Shown in pieces: positions 1-7,226 of a stretch of 11,621 bases of DNA. Origin of the DNA: JACCTH01 sp035281645. Its GTDB lineage: Bacteria > Actinomycetota > Acidimicrobiia > Spongiisociales > ZC4RG35. The stretch covers positions 1 to 11,621 of the forward strand of contig DATEDN010000123.1 in assembly GCA_035281645.1 (NCBI GenBank), read 5' to 3'. Positions within the stretch are counted from its first letter, which is position 1. Each line of letters opens with the position of its first letter. The notes beneath the pieces are model-generated. The model ran no database searches and had not been told where the DNA came from. It worked only from the letters and a program-made list of their open reading frames with translations. Position numbers and translations under genes: made by a program.

Positions 1-164
1 TGGAGGGGGCCTCCGATCGCAGCCGGTCGGCGATGGATTTCCTCGAGCCGATCGGCTTCGAGCTGTACGGCCAACCGACCGAGAGATTCAAGGCTGCCAT
101 GGGCGACATGGCGAGTCTGCTTCGAATCGAGCCGACCCACAAAGCCGGCTTCGACCGGCTCTGA
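1..164 (+). CDS. Unrecognised protein, C-terminal fragment
   Basis: An open frame enters from the left edge (first full codon at position 3) and ends at TGA 162-164, giving the last 53 residues of a protein. The segment contains AMDFLEPIGFELYGQ and ends KAGFDRL. Its composition (alternating hydrophobic and charged residues, G/C-rich third positions) looks like real coding sequence. The next gene starts 7 bases downstream on the same strand, which suggests a shared transcript. I do not recognise the family from this tail; it looks like the end of a small helical domain, but that is only an impression. The start lies outside the window. Confidence 0.55.
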   Translation, partial: EGASDRSRSAMDFLEPIGFELYGQPTERFKAAMGDMASLLRIEPTHKAGFDRL

Positions 165-171
165 ACCTCTC

Positions 172-597
172 ATGCAGGCGTCCGAACCCATCCGGCAGGC
201 GATGTACAGCTTCTTCGACCGGCTTTCTGCCGGTGACGTTTCTGCGTTCTATGAATTGGTCGAGGTGGGTGAAGCCACTTTGGTGGTTGGTACAGCTCCC
301 GGCGAATTCGTCACAGAGGAAGAGCGGCTGCGATTCGGCTTCGAGCTCGAGGGGCTTTCGCTGAGCCCTGGCCGTGATCACGGCTCGTGGTCCGAGGGCG
401 ACCTGGGTTGGTATGTCGGCGAGCCTGTCGTGACGCTGCCCGACGGCACCAAACAAGCGTGGCGGATGACAACCGTCTGGCATCAGGCTGACGGGGCCTG
501 GCGCCTCGTCCACATGCACGCCTCGGTTGCTGTACCTGACGAGTCGGTCAACGAGCTTCAAGCCGAGTGGGGGACATCCCCGGACACGGTTAGTTGA
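172..597 (+). CDS. SnoaL/NTF2-like domain protein (SnoaL_3 type)
   Basis: This 141-residue protein has the length and pattern of the SnoaL_3 branch of the NTF2-like superfamily, an alpha+beta cone that forms a small-molecule pocket. Visible marks are the N-terminal helix FFDRLSAGDVSAFYELV, the strand LVVGTAPGEFV (about residues 36-46), a W-rich strand GDLGWYVGEPVVTLPDG, and the C-terminal strand pair TTVWHQADGAWRLVHMHASV ending VPDE. Such proteins are often stand-alone, and many have no known reaction; the ligand cannot be inferred. ATG 172 lies 7 bases after the preceding stop without a clear Shine-Dalgarno sequence, so it probably depends on upstream translation. A second ATG at 202 would remove the first helix and is less likely. 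It converges with the minus-strand operon, leaving only 13 bases between stop codons. Confidence 0.8.
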   Translation: MQASEPIRQAMYSFFDRLSAGDVSAFYELVEVGEATLVVGTAPGEFVTEEERLRFGFELEGLSLSPGRDHGSWSEGDLGWYVGEPVVTLPDGTKQAWRMTTVWHQADGAWRLVHMHASVAVPDESVNELQAEWGTSPDTVS

Positions 598-610
598 GCC
601 GATCCGGGGG

Positions 611-1408
611 CTAACGGATTGTCATGAAGTCTGCTTCCTCGCAGACATCAACCATGGCCCGAATGTCGTCGTAGTCGGAAGCTTGCATGGGAACCCACTT
701 CTCGACCAAGCCGAGGTCCAGGATGTTTCGTCCTTGCTCTGTTTCGTGAAACCCGACCATGACCTTGGTCACCGCTTCGCGGAACTCCCTGTCGAAGCGT
801 TTGGACACCGCCATCGGCTGGATCGTTGAGGGTCCCAGGGAGTCGATGACCTTGATGTTCTGGGTCACCTCGGGGTGGTCCCGCATCTCGATCGCCAACA
901 CCTGGGAGTCGATCGCCGAGGCGTCAACCCGCCCGTCAGCCACCATCCGCACCGACTCCTCGTGGAAGCCAGCGTCGATCACCTCTGAAAAGAAGCCACC
1001 GGTCTCTCCGATCGAGACGAGGTGGAAGCGGGTGATTCCGTAGCCGGATTGGGAGAGCGGCTCGTTGAACGACCACGACCTTCCTCTCAGATCGAGGAAC
1101 GATCTCGCGTCGCGATCTCGGTGAACGATGACGTCAGAGAAGTAGATCGGTTTGCCGAAGTACCTATCACCGCGCAGAACTGGGGCGGCGATGGGCTCGG
1201 CGGGAGATATTCCCTGCCGTTCGAACATGATGTAAGGAAGGCTGCAGACGAAGCAGATGTCGTTTACGTCCTTTTGGCAGTTCTCGTAGTCGGTCTCGAC
1301 CACCAGCTCGGTGCTCATCCCCAAGGCATCCCCCACCGCGTCTGCGATCCCTTGATAGACGCGCAGCATGTTGGGAGCGAGAAAAGTCCCAAACCGGAGA
1401 TCGGCCAT
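611..1408 (-). CDS. PhnD-fold (PF12974-like) substrate-binding protein, no export signal
   Basis: This 265-residue protein resembles the phosphate/phosphite/phosphonate-binding PhnD family, a two-lobed type-2 periplasmic binding fold. Visible marks are the start MADLRFGTFLAP, a lobe-1 segment ICFVCSLPYIMFERQG (51-66), the ligand-loop-like NEPLSQSGYGITRFHL (115-130), a lobe-2 segment VADGRVDASAIDSQVLA (156-172), and a C-terminal helix region HETEQGRNILDLGL. ABC-transporter binding proteins normally carry a signal peptide or lipobox. Here there is none, and reading further upstream in frame gives only a charged, Pro/Ser-rich stretch overlapping the preceding gene. No permease or ATPase gene is adjacent. 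The ATG is 7 bases downstream of the molybdenum subunit stop, so it is the last gene of the hydroxylase operon. It may be a cytosolic ligand carrier, a sensor, or an enzyme using this fold; function is unproven. Cysteines at 44, 52 and 56 stand out. Confidence 0.75.
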   Translation of the reverse strand: MADLRFGTFLAPNMLRVYQGIADAVGDALGMSTELVVETDYENCQKDVNDICFVCSLPYIMFERQGISPAEPIAAPVLRGDRYFGKPIYFSDVIVHRDRDARSFLDLRGRSWSFNEPLSQSGYGITRFHLVSIGETGGFFSEVIDAGFHEESVRMVADGRVDASAIDSQVLAIEMRDHPEVTQNIKVIDSLGPSTIQPMAVSKRFDREFREAVTKVMVGFHETEQGRNILDLGLVEKWVPMQASDYDDIRAMVDVCEEADFMTIR

Positions 1409-1415
1409 CGTTCGT

Positions 1416-4145
1416 TCAGCCCAAGCGGGAGGTTCGGATCGCCGCCAGCACCCGGTCGGGCGTGGCCGGGAGCTTTCGGATCCCGACGCCGATGGCATCA
1501 CGCAGGGCGTTGAGAATGGAAGGGGCGGTGGGGATCAGGGAATGCTCGCCGATCCCCTTGGCCCCATAGGGCCCGCGGGGGTCGTTTGATTCCACCAGGA
1601 TGCTGACCACCTCGGGGACGTCACCGATGGTGGGAATGAGATAGTCATGGAGGTTCTCGGTTCGCCCCGGGATGTACTCCTCCATCAAAGCGAGACCGAT
1701 TCCCTGGGCGATACCGCCTTCGATCTGGCCTTCCAAGAGACCGGGATTCACCGCCCGGCCGACGTCGTGGGCGGCGGTGATCTTCAAAAGACGAACGGTC
1801 CCTAGCTCCAGATCGACTTCCAATTCGGTGAGCTGGGCGCCGAATCCAAAGATGGCATACGGTTCGCCCTGGCCCTTGTCGTCCAGGGGAGTGGTGGGGG
1901 GATCGTAAGTGGCCACCGCCACCGCCACCAGGTCTCCTTCCACCGCCGGGAGTGCGTTGAGATCGACTGCCTTGACCTCCCCGCGATCGTGGATCAGGAA
2001 ACGCGCCCCGTCGACTTCGAACGACGACTCCTCCGATGCCCCGACCCACGCTAGCAACTGCTTCCGCAATGATTGGCCGGCGGCAAAGGCGGCGTTGCCG
2101 CTGACGTAGGTTTGTCGGGAGGCCGAGGTCTTGCCGGCATCGGGGGTGGTGTCGGTGTCGGCCCCGATCCGGATCACCGCCTCGAGCGGCACCCCCACCG
2201 CGTCGGCGCAGATCTGGCTGATGACGGTGTTGGCTCCCTGGCCGATGTCGACTGCCCCCTGAAAGAGAACCACTCGTCCCTTCCGATTAAGGCCCACCTT
2301 GATCGTGGAGGGATTGGGTAGAGCGGTGTTTCCGCATCCATACCAAAGGCCCGCCACTCCCACCCCGCGGCGTTTGCCGTCGGTACCTTCGTTGAATGAC
2401 GCCGCCTCGGCGCGAGCGCTAATCCAGGCGGGCCTCAGAGCCTCGAGGCAATCGACATAACCCACTCCGGCTTCGAATACCTGACCGGTGACCGTGGGCT
2501 GTCGAGCAGTGAGGGCGTTGCGGAGCCTGAACTCGAGCCGGTCGATGCCGACCACATCGGCCACCTCGTCGAAGAGGCATTCCTGGGCGATCGCCGCCTG
2601 CGGAACCCCAAAGCCACGAAAGGCGCCTGAAGGCGGGCAATTAGTGTGCACCGCCGCCGTTCGGGCCCGGTAGGCCTCGTACACGTAGGGGCCGCCGGCG
2701 TGGACCGGGACCCGATTGGCGACGGTCGGCCCCCATGAGGAGTAGGCGCCGGTGTTGAAGCTGGCCTCGAAGTCCATGGCCACCAACTTTCCCTCCCCCG
2801 ACGCCCCCACTCGGATCTTCATCTGCGCCGGGTGGCGTTTGGTGGTCGACATCATCGACTCCGGTCGGGTGTAGGTCATCCGCACCGGTCGTTCGAGACG
2901 CCAAGCGGCGAGGGCGAGAAAAGGTTGCAGTGAGATGTCGAGCTTTCCCCCGAACCCGCCTCCCACCGCGGTGGGAACGATCCGTACCTGCGAGGGATCG
3001 AGGGCGAGGATCTCCGCCACCTCGATCAGATCCATGTGCGGCGTCTGCGTCGTGACATGAACCTCGAGGCGGTCTCCCACCCGGCGGGCAAACCCGGCCT
3101 CCGGTTCGATATAGGCATGTTCGATGAACCCGGTGACGAATTCGGCTTCGACAATCGTCTCGGCTCTTTCGAAAGCCGCCTCCAAGTCACCCCGCTCGAC
3201 CAGGCCCCGGATCAAGACATTCCGATCACGGCTGGGATGGAGGAGAGCAGCACCGTCGGCCAACGCCTCCTCGGGCGTCATCAGGGGAACCAGCTCCCGC
3301 CAGGTGACCGGGAAATCCGTCAAGTCAAGAGCCTCCATCGCCTCAGGCTCACCCACCACCAGCGCCACCGACTCTCCCCGATAGCGGGCTTCTCCTTGGG
3401 CGAAAACCGGCTGGTCGGCGAGGGGGGCGATTACCCCGAACCAGTTCCGACCCGGGATGTCTTTGGCAGTGAAAACCGCCGCGACGCCCACATGCTCTTC
3501 GATGAAGGCATCGAGGTCGCCAAACTCGAAAGCCGCCCGGGGATAGGGGCAACGTATGACTCGTCCGAGCAGGGCGTCCGAGGGAAAGCCGTCGGCTCCG
3601 AAAACGTCGGTGCCCCTCACCTTGGGGACGCCGTCAACGCGCGGGACTCGCTGGCCCACCGCCTTTCCCTCGGGAGCGCGCACCGGTTCCTCGTCGAAGG
3701 TGGGAGTGGCCACGACCGCGTCGATGATCTTGCGATAGCCGGTGCACCGGCACAGCACCCCGCCGAGTCCGTCCTTCACCGCTCGCTCATCCGGGGTCGG
3801 ATTGGTGGCCAAAAGTCCGGCCGCCGCCACCAGCATCCCCGGCGTACAGATCCCGCACTGGGCAGCGCCGTGATGGAGGAACGATCGCTGCAGGCGCTCT
3901 ATTCGACCCGAGGCGTCGAGACCCTCCAGAGTCATCACCTCGTGGCCTTCGAGCCGGCCGATCGGAACCGTGCAGCTATTGACCACCTCGTTGTCGAGGA
4001 GGATCGAGCACGCGCCACAGTCCCCGGCTTCACAGCCGACCTTGGTGGCGGTCATGCCGAGGTCATCGCGCAAGACATCACTGAGTCGACGCAGCGGGGG
4101 CGCGTCGACTCCGACCGATTGCCCGTTGACCAGAAGCTTGATCAT
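1416..4145 (-). CDS. Xanthine dehydrogenase-family molybdenum hydroxylase, fused [2Fe-2S] and molybdopterin subunits
   Basis: This 909-residue protein hydroxylates an N-heterocycle or aldehyde using water as oxygen donor. Residues 1-150 form the iron-sulfur part: plant-type cluster cysteines 38, 43, 46 and 58, then a second cluster with C97, C100, C132 and C134 (QCGIC and LCRC). Residues about 160-905 are the molybdopterin domains, with GGGFGGK (395-401), GAFRGFG (507-513), GQG (635-637) and the catalytic glutamate E867 in GAKGIGEH. Start ATG 4145 overlaps the FAD gene stop by 4 bases (ATGA), with GGAG 8 bases upstream; the open frame runs further upstream but only as an overlap. The order FeS-Mo in one chain with a separate FAD subunit recalls E. 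coli XdhD/YgfM rather than typical three-gene XDH. After GGGFGGK comes L-D, not the glutamate that binds xanthine in bovine enzyme, so xanthine is an unlikely substrate. A nicotinate-like substrate is inferred from the enamidase at 9697. No XdhC-type maturation gene is in view. Confidence 0.93.
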   Translation of the reverse strand: MIKLLVNGQSVGVDAPPLRRLSDVLRDDLGMTATKVGCEAGDCGACSILLDNEVVNSCTVPIGRLEGHEVMTLEGLDASGRIERLQRSFLHHGAAQCGICTPGMLVAAAGLLATNPTPDERAVKDGLGGVLCRCTGYRKIIDAVVATPTFDEEPVRAPEGKAVGQRVPRVDGVPKVRGTDVFGADGFPSDALLGRVIRCPYPRAAFEFGDLDAFIEEHVGVAAVFTAKDIPGRNWFGVIAPLADQPVFAQGEARYRGESVALVVGEPEAMEALDLTDFPVTWRELVPLMTPEEALADGAALLHPSRDRNVLIRGLVERGDLEAAFERAETIVEAEFVTGFIEHAYIEPEAGFARRVGDRLEVHVTTQTPHMDLIEVAEILALDPSQVRIVPTAVGGGFGGKLDISLQPFLALAAWRLERPVRMTYTRPESMMSTTKRHPAQMKIRVGASGEGKLVAMDFEASFNTGAYSSWGPTVANRVPVHAGGPYVYEAYRARTAAVHTNCPPSGAFRGFGVPQAAIAQECLFDEVADVVGIDRLEFRLRNALTARQPTVTGQVFEAGVGYVDCLEALRPAWISARAEAASFNEGTDGKRRGVGVAGLWYGCGNTALPNPSTIKVGLNRKGRVVLFQGAVDIGQGANTVISQICADAVGVPLEAVIRIGADTDTTPDAGKTSASRQTYVSGNAAFAAGQSLRKQLLAWVGASEESSFEVDGARFLIHDRGEVKAVDLNALPAVEGDLVAVAVATYDPPTTPLDDKGQGEPYAIFGFGAQLTELEVDLELGTVRLLKITAAHDVGRAVNPGLLEGQIEGGIAQGIGLALMEEYIPGRTENLHDYLIPTIGDVPEVVSILVESNDPRGPYGAKGIGEHSLIPTAPSILNALRDAIGVGIRKLPATPDRVLAAIRTSRLG

Positions 4146-4984
4146 CCGCCCGACTCCGCAAGACGGCGCAAAGAGCGCCGGATCAGCGCCAGCGCCGCCT
4201 CGAGGCGATAGTCGGCTGTGGCTCGCACGTCGTCGATCGGAGCCAGTACATCGAGATGTTGCCTCGCCGGGAGATGCTGCAAGCGGTCGTCCTTGTGCCT
4301 CCCTCTCAGCTCCGACTCGAGATCGGTCAGCCGCTGGGCCACCGGCGAACACGCGCCCACCGCTACCCGGGCGTCGATGATGGTGCCATCAGCCCCGATC
4401 GCAATCACGGTTGCCACCATCACGATCGAGATGACGAGATAGCTCCGCGATCCAAGCTTCTGGAAGTCGGAGAAGGCCTCCTCCGGGGCGCGGGGAACGA
4501 TCACCGCGGTGACCAGCTCACCGGGTCGGAGAGCGGTCTGTCGGTATCCGGTGAGGAACCCCGCCAACGGGACCACCCGTTGGCCGCCCTGAGAGCTCAG
4601 CTCCACCGCGGCATCGAGGGTCAAGAGCGGAGGAATGCCGTCGGCGGCCGGGGAGGCATTGCAGAGGTTGCCGGCGATGGTGCCGGCGTTCTGGACCTGG
4701 ATGCCGCCCACTTCCGAGGCCGCGAGGCGGAGCCCGTCGAAGGCGCGAGGGAGGTCTGCCTCCCTGATGTCGGCCCAGCGGGTGAGAGCACCGATCCGAT
4801 AGGAGTCGTCCGTCTTGGTGATGCCCCGGAGCTCGTCCAGCTTCGAAATGTCGAGCACCGGCTCGGTCAGCGGACGTCCCACCCGAGATGGGTAGAAGTC
4901 GGTTCCGCCCGCCAGGACCGTCCACTTTCCATCGTTAAAAGCCGCCAGTGCGTCCTGGAGGTCAGTTGGTGCCAAATAATTCAC
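4142..4984 (-). CDS. FAD-binding subunit of a xanthine dehydrogenase-family molybdenum hydroxylase
   Basis: This 280-residue flavin subunit (FAD_binding_5 plus CO_deh_flav_C) passes electrons from the iron-sulfur clusters to the final acceptor. FAD-contact motifs are visible: LAGGTDF (24-30) and NAGTIAGNLCNASPAAD (99-115), followed by the C-terminal domain segment DFQKLGSRSYLVIS (173-186) and RVAVGACSP (206-213). Length fits the family. I chose GTG 4984 because family members start almost directly with the NYLAPTDLQDAL-type segment. An alternative GTG at 5029 adds 15 polar residues, and an in-frame stop lies just beyond it. Neither start has a good Shine-Dalgarno sequence. The gene is first in a minus-strand operon and overlaps the fused FeS-Mo gene by 4 bases, implying translational coupling and fixed stoichiometry. 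A possible promoter lies at about 5009-5036. Confidence 0.9.
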   Translation of the reverse strand: MNYLAPTDLQDALAAFNDGKWTVLAGGTDFYPSRVGRPLTEPVLDISKLDELRGITKTDDSYRIGALTRWADIREADLPRAFDGLRLAASEVGGIQVQNAGTIAGNLCNASPAADGIPPLLTLDAAVELSSQGGQRVVPLAGFLTGYRQTALRPGELVTAVIVPRAPEEAFSDFQKLGSRSYLVISIVMVATVIAIGADGTIIDARVAVGACSPVAQRLTDLESELRGRHKDDRLQHLPARQHLDVLAPIDDVRATADYRLEAALALIRRSLRRLAESGG

Positions 4985-5008
4985 CGAGCGCCCATTCTGG
5001 TCGGGGCG

Positions 5009-5036
5009 ATGATCACGGTTCTTTGACACCTGTCAA
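5009..5036 (-). promoter_or_regulatory. Candidate promoter of the molybdenum hydroxylase operon
   Basis: Read on the minus strand, a consensus -35 TTGACA (5036-5031) is followed after 16 bases by a weak -10 GATCAT (5014-5009; A2, A5 and T6 match). The predicted start of transcription near 5002 lies downstream of the GTG at 5029, which favours GTG 4984 as translation start. The -35 is one arm of TTGACA-CC-TGTCAA shared with the facing promoter. The prediction rests on short motifs only. Confidence 0.35.
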
Positions 5037-5051
5037 GACGATGGCTAGAAC
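5023..5051 (+). promoter_or_regulatory. Candidate promoter of the ankyrin-repeat gene
   Basis: A perfect -35 TTGACA (5023-5028) stands 17 bases from TAGAAC (5046-5051), which matches the -10 consensus at four of six positions. This is the best-looking sigma-70-type promoter in the window. It would give a leader of about 130 bases before the ankyrin gene at 5186. It shares the 14-base inverted repeat TTGACACCTGTCAA (5023-5036) with the facing candidate promoter, so both directions could be controlled together. Confidence 0.5.
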
Positions 5052-5059
5052 GGATCGAT

Positions 5060-5076
5060 GGCTCCGAGAGGGAGCC
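5060..5076 (+). other. Small hairpin in the ankyrin gene leader
   Basis: GGCTCC and GGAGCC pair across a five-base loop (GAGAG), just after the predicted transcription start. The rest of the leader (5077-5185) shows no convincing reading frame or known riboswitch pattern. The stem is only 6 bp, so it may be chance in G/C-rich DNA. Confidence 0.2.
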
Positions 5077-5185
5077 TCCACGTCCGCGGGAAGGACCGAG
5101 TCCACCTCTCAGACGGTTCGGAGTCGGCTTTGACGATCTCCTTTCGGCCTGGGAGCGGACGGCAGGCAGAGGAGAGGAGATTTTC

Positions 5186-6211
5186 ATGCCCGACCTTCCC
5201 GCCCGACCCGACCTCGACCAGCTCCGCCACCAGGCCAAGGATTTACTGACGGCGGCCCGCAAAGGTGACGTCTCAGCCCAGAACCGATTGCGAGATGTCT
5301 CGCCCGACGTCACGCTGGCAGCAGCACAACTGGCGCTGGCGCGTAAGTACGGCTTTGCCAGCTGGCCGAAGATGAAGCGAGAAGTGGAACGCCGTCAAAT
5401 CCTCGATGACCGCGATTTGGTAGGTCTGCACCAGCTACTCGCCGAGGACATGTCGCTGGCGACGACTCAGATGGAGCATTGGCGCGACCATCCCCAGGGC
5501 GCCTCCCCACTCGGCTATCTAGCCATGCTTCCCTTCGATACCGCCCGCGGGATTTGGCGGAAGGCTCCCGGCACCGGAGCGCTGGCCCGGGTGCTGATCG
5601 CGGCCGGAGCCGCAGTCGACGGCGATCCCGGAGCCTCGGAGACCCCGCTCATCACCGCTGCCAGCTACGGCGATGCCGAAGTCGCCCAGGTTTTGGTCGA
5701 AGCCGGTGCCAACCTCGAGGCTCGCTCGTCCGCCAATTCCGGAGGAGTCCCGGGAGGAACTGCCCTCCTCCATGCCGCCGTGTTCGGGATGACCGAAGTG
5801 GTCGACCTTCTCATCGCCGCCGGGGCAGCAGTGGATGGCATCGAAGTGGCGGCCGCCGCCGGAGACATAACAATCTTTCTTGACAACGCCCCGCCGGATG
5901 CTCGGATCCGGGCGCTGGTGATGGCGGCCACCCACGAACGACTCGAGGTCATCGACCAGCTGATCGCCGCCGGCACCTCGGTGGATGCAGTCGACGAAGC
6001 CTTCGGAGGTCATCCGTTGCGGGAGGCAGCCGCCCATGGCCGTCTCGGGAGCGTCGAACGGCTCTTGGCCCACGGGGCGGACCCCAACCTGGAGGATGGA
6101 GACGGGCGCAAGCCCCTTCACTATGTCCGTCGCGGGCGAGCTGGCAACGCGGAGACCGAGCGATTCGATCAGGTCGAAGCCCTTCTGGCACCGCTTACCC
6201 GCGCTGGTTGA
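5186..6211 (+). CDS. Ankyrin-repeat protein
   Basis: This 341-residue cytoplasmic protein (no signal peptide or membrane segment) probably mediates protein contacts. Residues about 5-70 form a charged helical domain (RHQAKDLLTAARKGD, then QLALARKYGFASWPKMKREVE) that I recognise as a frequent N-terminal module of actinobacterial ankyrin proteins. Ankyrin repeats follow at about 132-147 (partial), 152-184, 190-216, 242-270, 276-304 and 308-338, with the usual TPL/TALLHAA, helix, LLxAGA and VD pattern. Residues 217-240 are a degenerate repeat. Start ATG 5186 is well supported by the purine-rich Shine-Dalgarno GGAGAGGAGA at 5171-5180. It faces the molybdenum hydroxylase operon across a shared promoter region and converges with the lipoprotein gene 18 bases downstream. 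No catalytic motif is visible and its partner is unknown. Confidence 0.9.
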   Translation: MPDLPARPDLDQLRHQAKDLLTAARKGDVSAQNRLRDVSPDVTLAAAQLALARKYGFASWPKMKREVERRQILDDRDLVGLHQLLAEDMSLATTQMEHWRDHPQGASPLGYLAMLPFDTARGIWRKAPGTGALARVLIAAGAAVDGDPGASETPLITAASYGDAEVAQVLVEAGANLEARSSANSGGVPGGTALLHAAVFGMTEVVDLLIAAGAAVDGIEVAAAAGDITIFLDNAPPDARIRALVMAATHERLEVIDQLIAAGTSVDAVDEAFGGHPLREAAAHGRLGSVERLLAHGADPNLEDGDGRKPLHYVRRGRAGNAETERFDQVEALLAPLTRAG

Positions 6212-6229
6212 ATCGGTCGCTACTGCCTC

Positions 6230-7198
6230 TTAGTCAGGCGCGGTCAAGCGCCAGACCTTGCTCATTGGCAGCGAGCCGATCCAGAGCGCCCCTCCGGCAC
6301 GGGTAACGCATCCGCCGCCGATGCGGGCCTGGGACTGGAAAGACTCGGCGACTTGGCTTGTATCTGCGTCGATCCGCACCAAATGAACGTCCGAGCCTCG
6401 GACCCAGACCTGGTCGTCTTCAACCAGCAGGCAACCCAGACTCAAGTCGGGTGAACCAGGGACAGTACCGAGCTGTCCGTCAGCCTTGATCCAGCCGACT
6501 CCCCCTTCATCGTGGGGAAATTCCATCCAAACTCTGTCGGAACCTCCGCTCAGAATGCCCACCTCGACATCGTTGATCTGTGTTGTGACCGAGTAGCCCT
6601 CCTGGTCAATAACCGACACGGACCGGATGTCGGGGCAGGAAACGAATGCGTTCCCTCCGGAGAGAGCAACCTGCTCGCAGGTGCCTTGAAGCTCAACGCG
6701 ACCGAGTTCAGAGCCAGCGAAATCTAGGTGTACGAGCGCGGTCCCCTCTCGTGTCAGCATCCACAGCCCCCGATCGTCGATCGGAATCGGACCTTGAGGC
6801 CAAGACATCTCGAAGTTGATCTCGCTCAGAACTTCGCCTGTTTGGGAGTCGATTTCCAGCACTTTGTCAAGGTCGCAAACCCAAACCTTCCCGTCGTGGG
6901 CAGCGAGGCCGTGGCAGCCGGAATTACTCCGATCCACTGTCAAGACGATTTCGTTGCTTTCGATGTCGATGGCCTTCAACGCGAAGACGGAGGCGTCGTC
7001 TTCAAACTCGGGTTCCGACAAGATCCATACCTTGTCTTCCGACGCCACCATCCAATCGGGATTCTCAACTTCAACCTCTGCCACCGTTATCGACTCAATG
7101 GTCGGGACCACGGCTTCCGCCGGGGTCGTCGTTGGCTGTGACGGGCTGCCACATGCCATCAAGAGAAAGAGAAGGCCCCACGTTGTGAATCGCTTCAA
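6230..7198 (-). CDS. Predicted lipoprotein with seven-bladed beta-propeller
   Basis: This 322-residue protein begins with a lipoprotein signal: MKRFTTWGLLFLLMAC, with lipobox LMAC and lipidated C16, then a Ser/Thr/Pro-rich linker. It is thus probably anchored to the outer face of the membrane. The mature part contains a periodic aromatic strand motif (VWIL, VWVC, LWML, AFVSC, VWME, VWVR, LWIG) starting at residues 57, 105, 145, 184, 223, 264 and 305. The spacing of about 40 residues indicates a seven-bladed propeller of the YVTN/SMP-30/NHL-like class. Such proteins bind ligands or scaffold partners; no catalytic residues can be assigned. The start is TTG 7198, the only start that keeps the signal peptide (an in-frame stop lies at 7211-7213). 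The preceding SnoaL-like gene ends 28 bases upstream, so the two probably share a transcript. Confidence 0.85.
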   Translation of the reverse strand: MKRFTTWGLLFLLMACGSPSQPTTTPAEAVVPTIESITVAEVEVENPDWMVASEDKVWILSEPEFEDDASVFALKAIDIESNEIVLTVDRSNSGCHGLAAHDGKVWVCDLDKVLEIDSQTGEVLSEINFEMSWPQGPIPIDDRGLWMLTREGTALVHLDFAGSELGRVELQGTCEQVALSGGNAFVSCPDIRSVSVIDQEGYSVTTQINDVEVGILSGGSDRVWMEFPHDEGGVGWIKADGQLGTVPGSPDLSLGCLLVEDDQVWVRGSDVHLVRIDADTSQVAESFQSQARIGGGCVTRAGGALWIGSLPMSKVWRLTAPD

Positions 7199-7226
7199 CG
7201 GTGGGCCTGATCACTTGGGCGGGCAA

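Noticed and set aside
1409..1501. N-terminal extension of the PhnD-like protein as a signal peptide
   Set aside because: The extension is polar and rich in Pro, Ser and Arg with no hydrophobic core, and it overlaps the end of the hydroxylase gene.
3036..4211. Long + strand open frame of 391 codons
   Set aside because: It lies antisense to the fused hydroxylase gene, whose motifs are unmistakable. Long opposite-strand frames are expected in G/C-rich coding DNA, and its translation shows no recognisable fold.
4146..4352. N-terminal extension of the fused hydroxylase
   Set aside because: The frame is open but codes a Pro/Arg-rich stretch inside the FAD gene. The true start at 4145 has the ATGA overlap and a GGAG site, and the ferredoxin-like domain begins there.
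4256..5026. + strand open frame of 256 codons over the FAD subunit
   Set aside because: Antisense shadow of the FAD subunit gene; the minus-strand frame has both FAD motifs.
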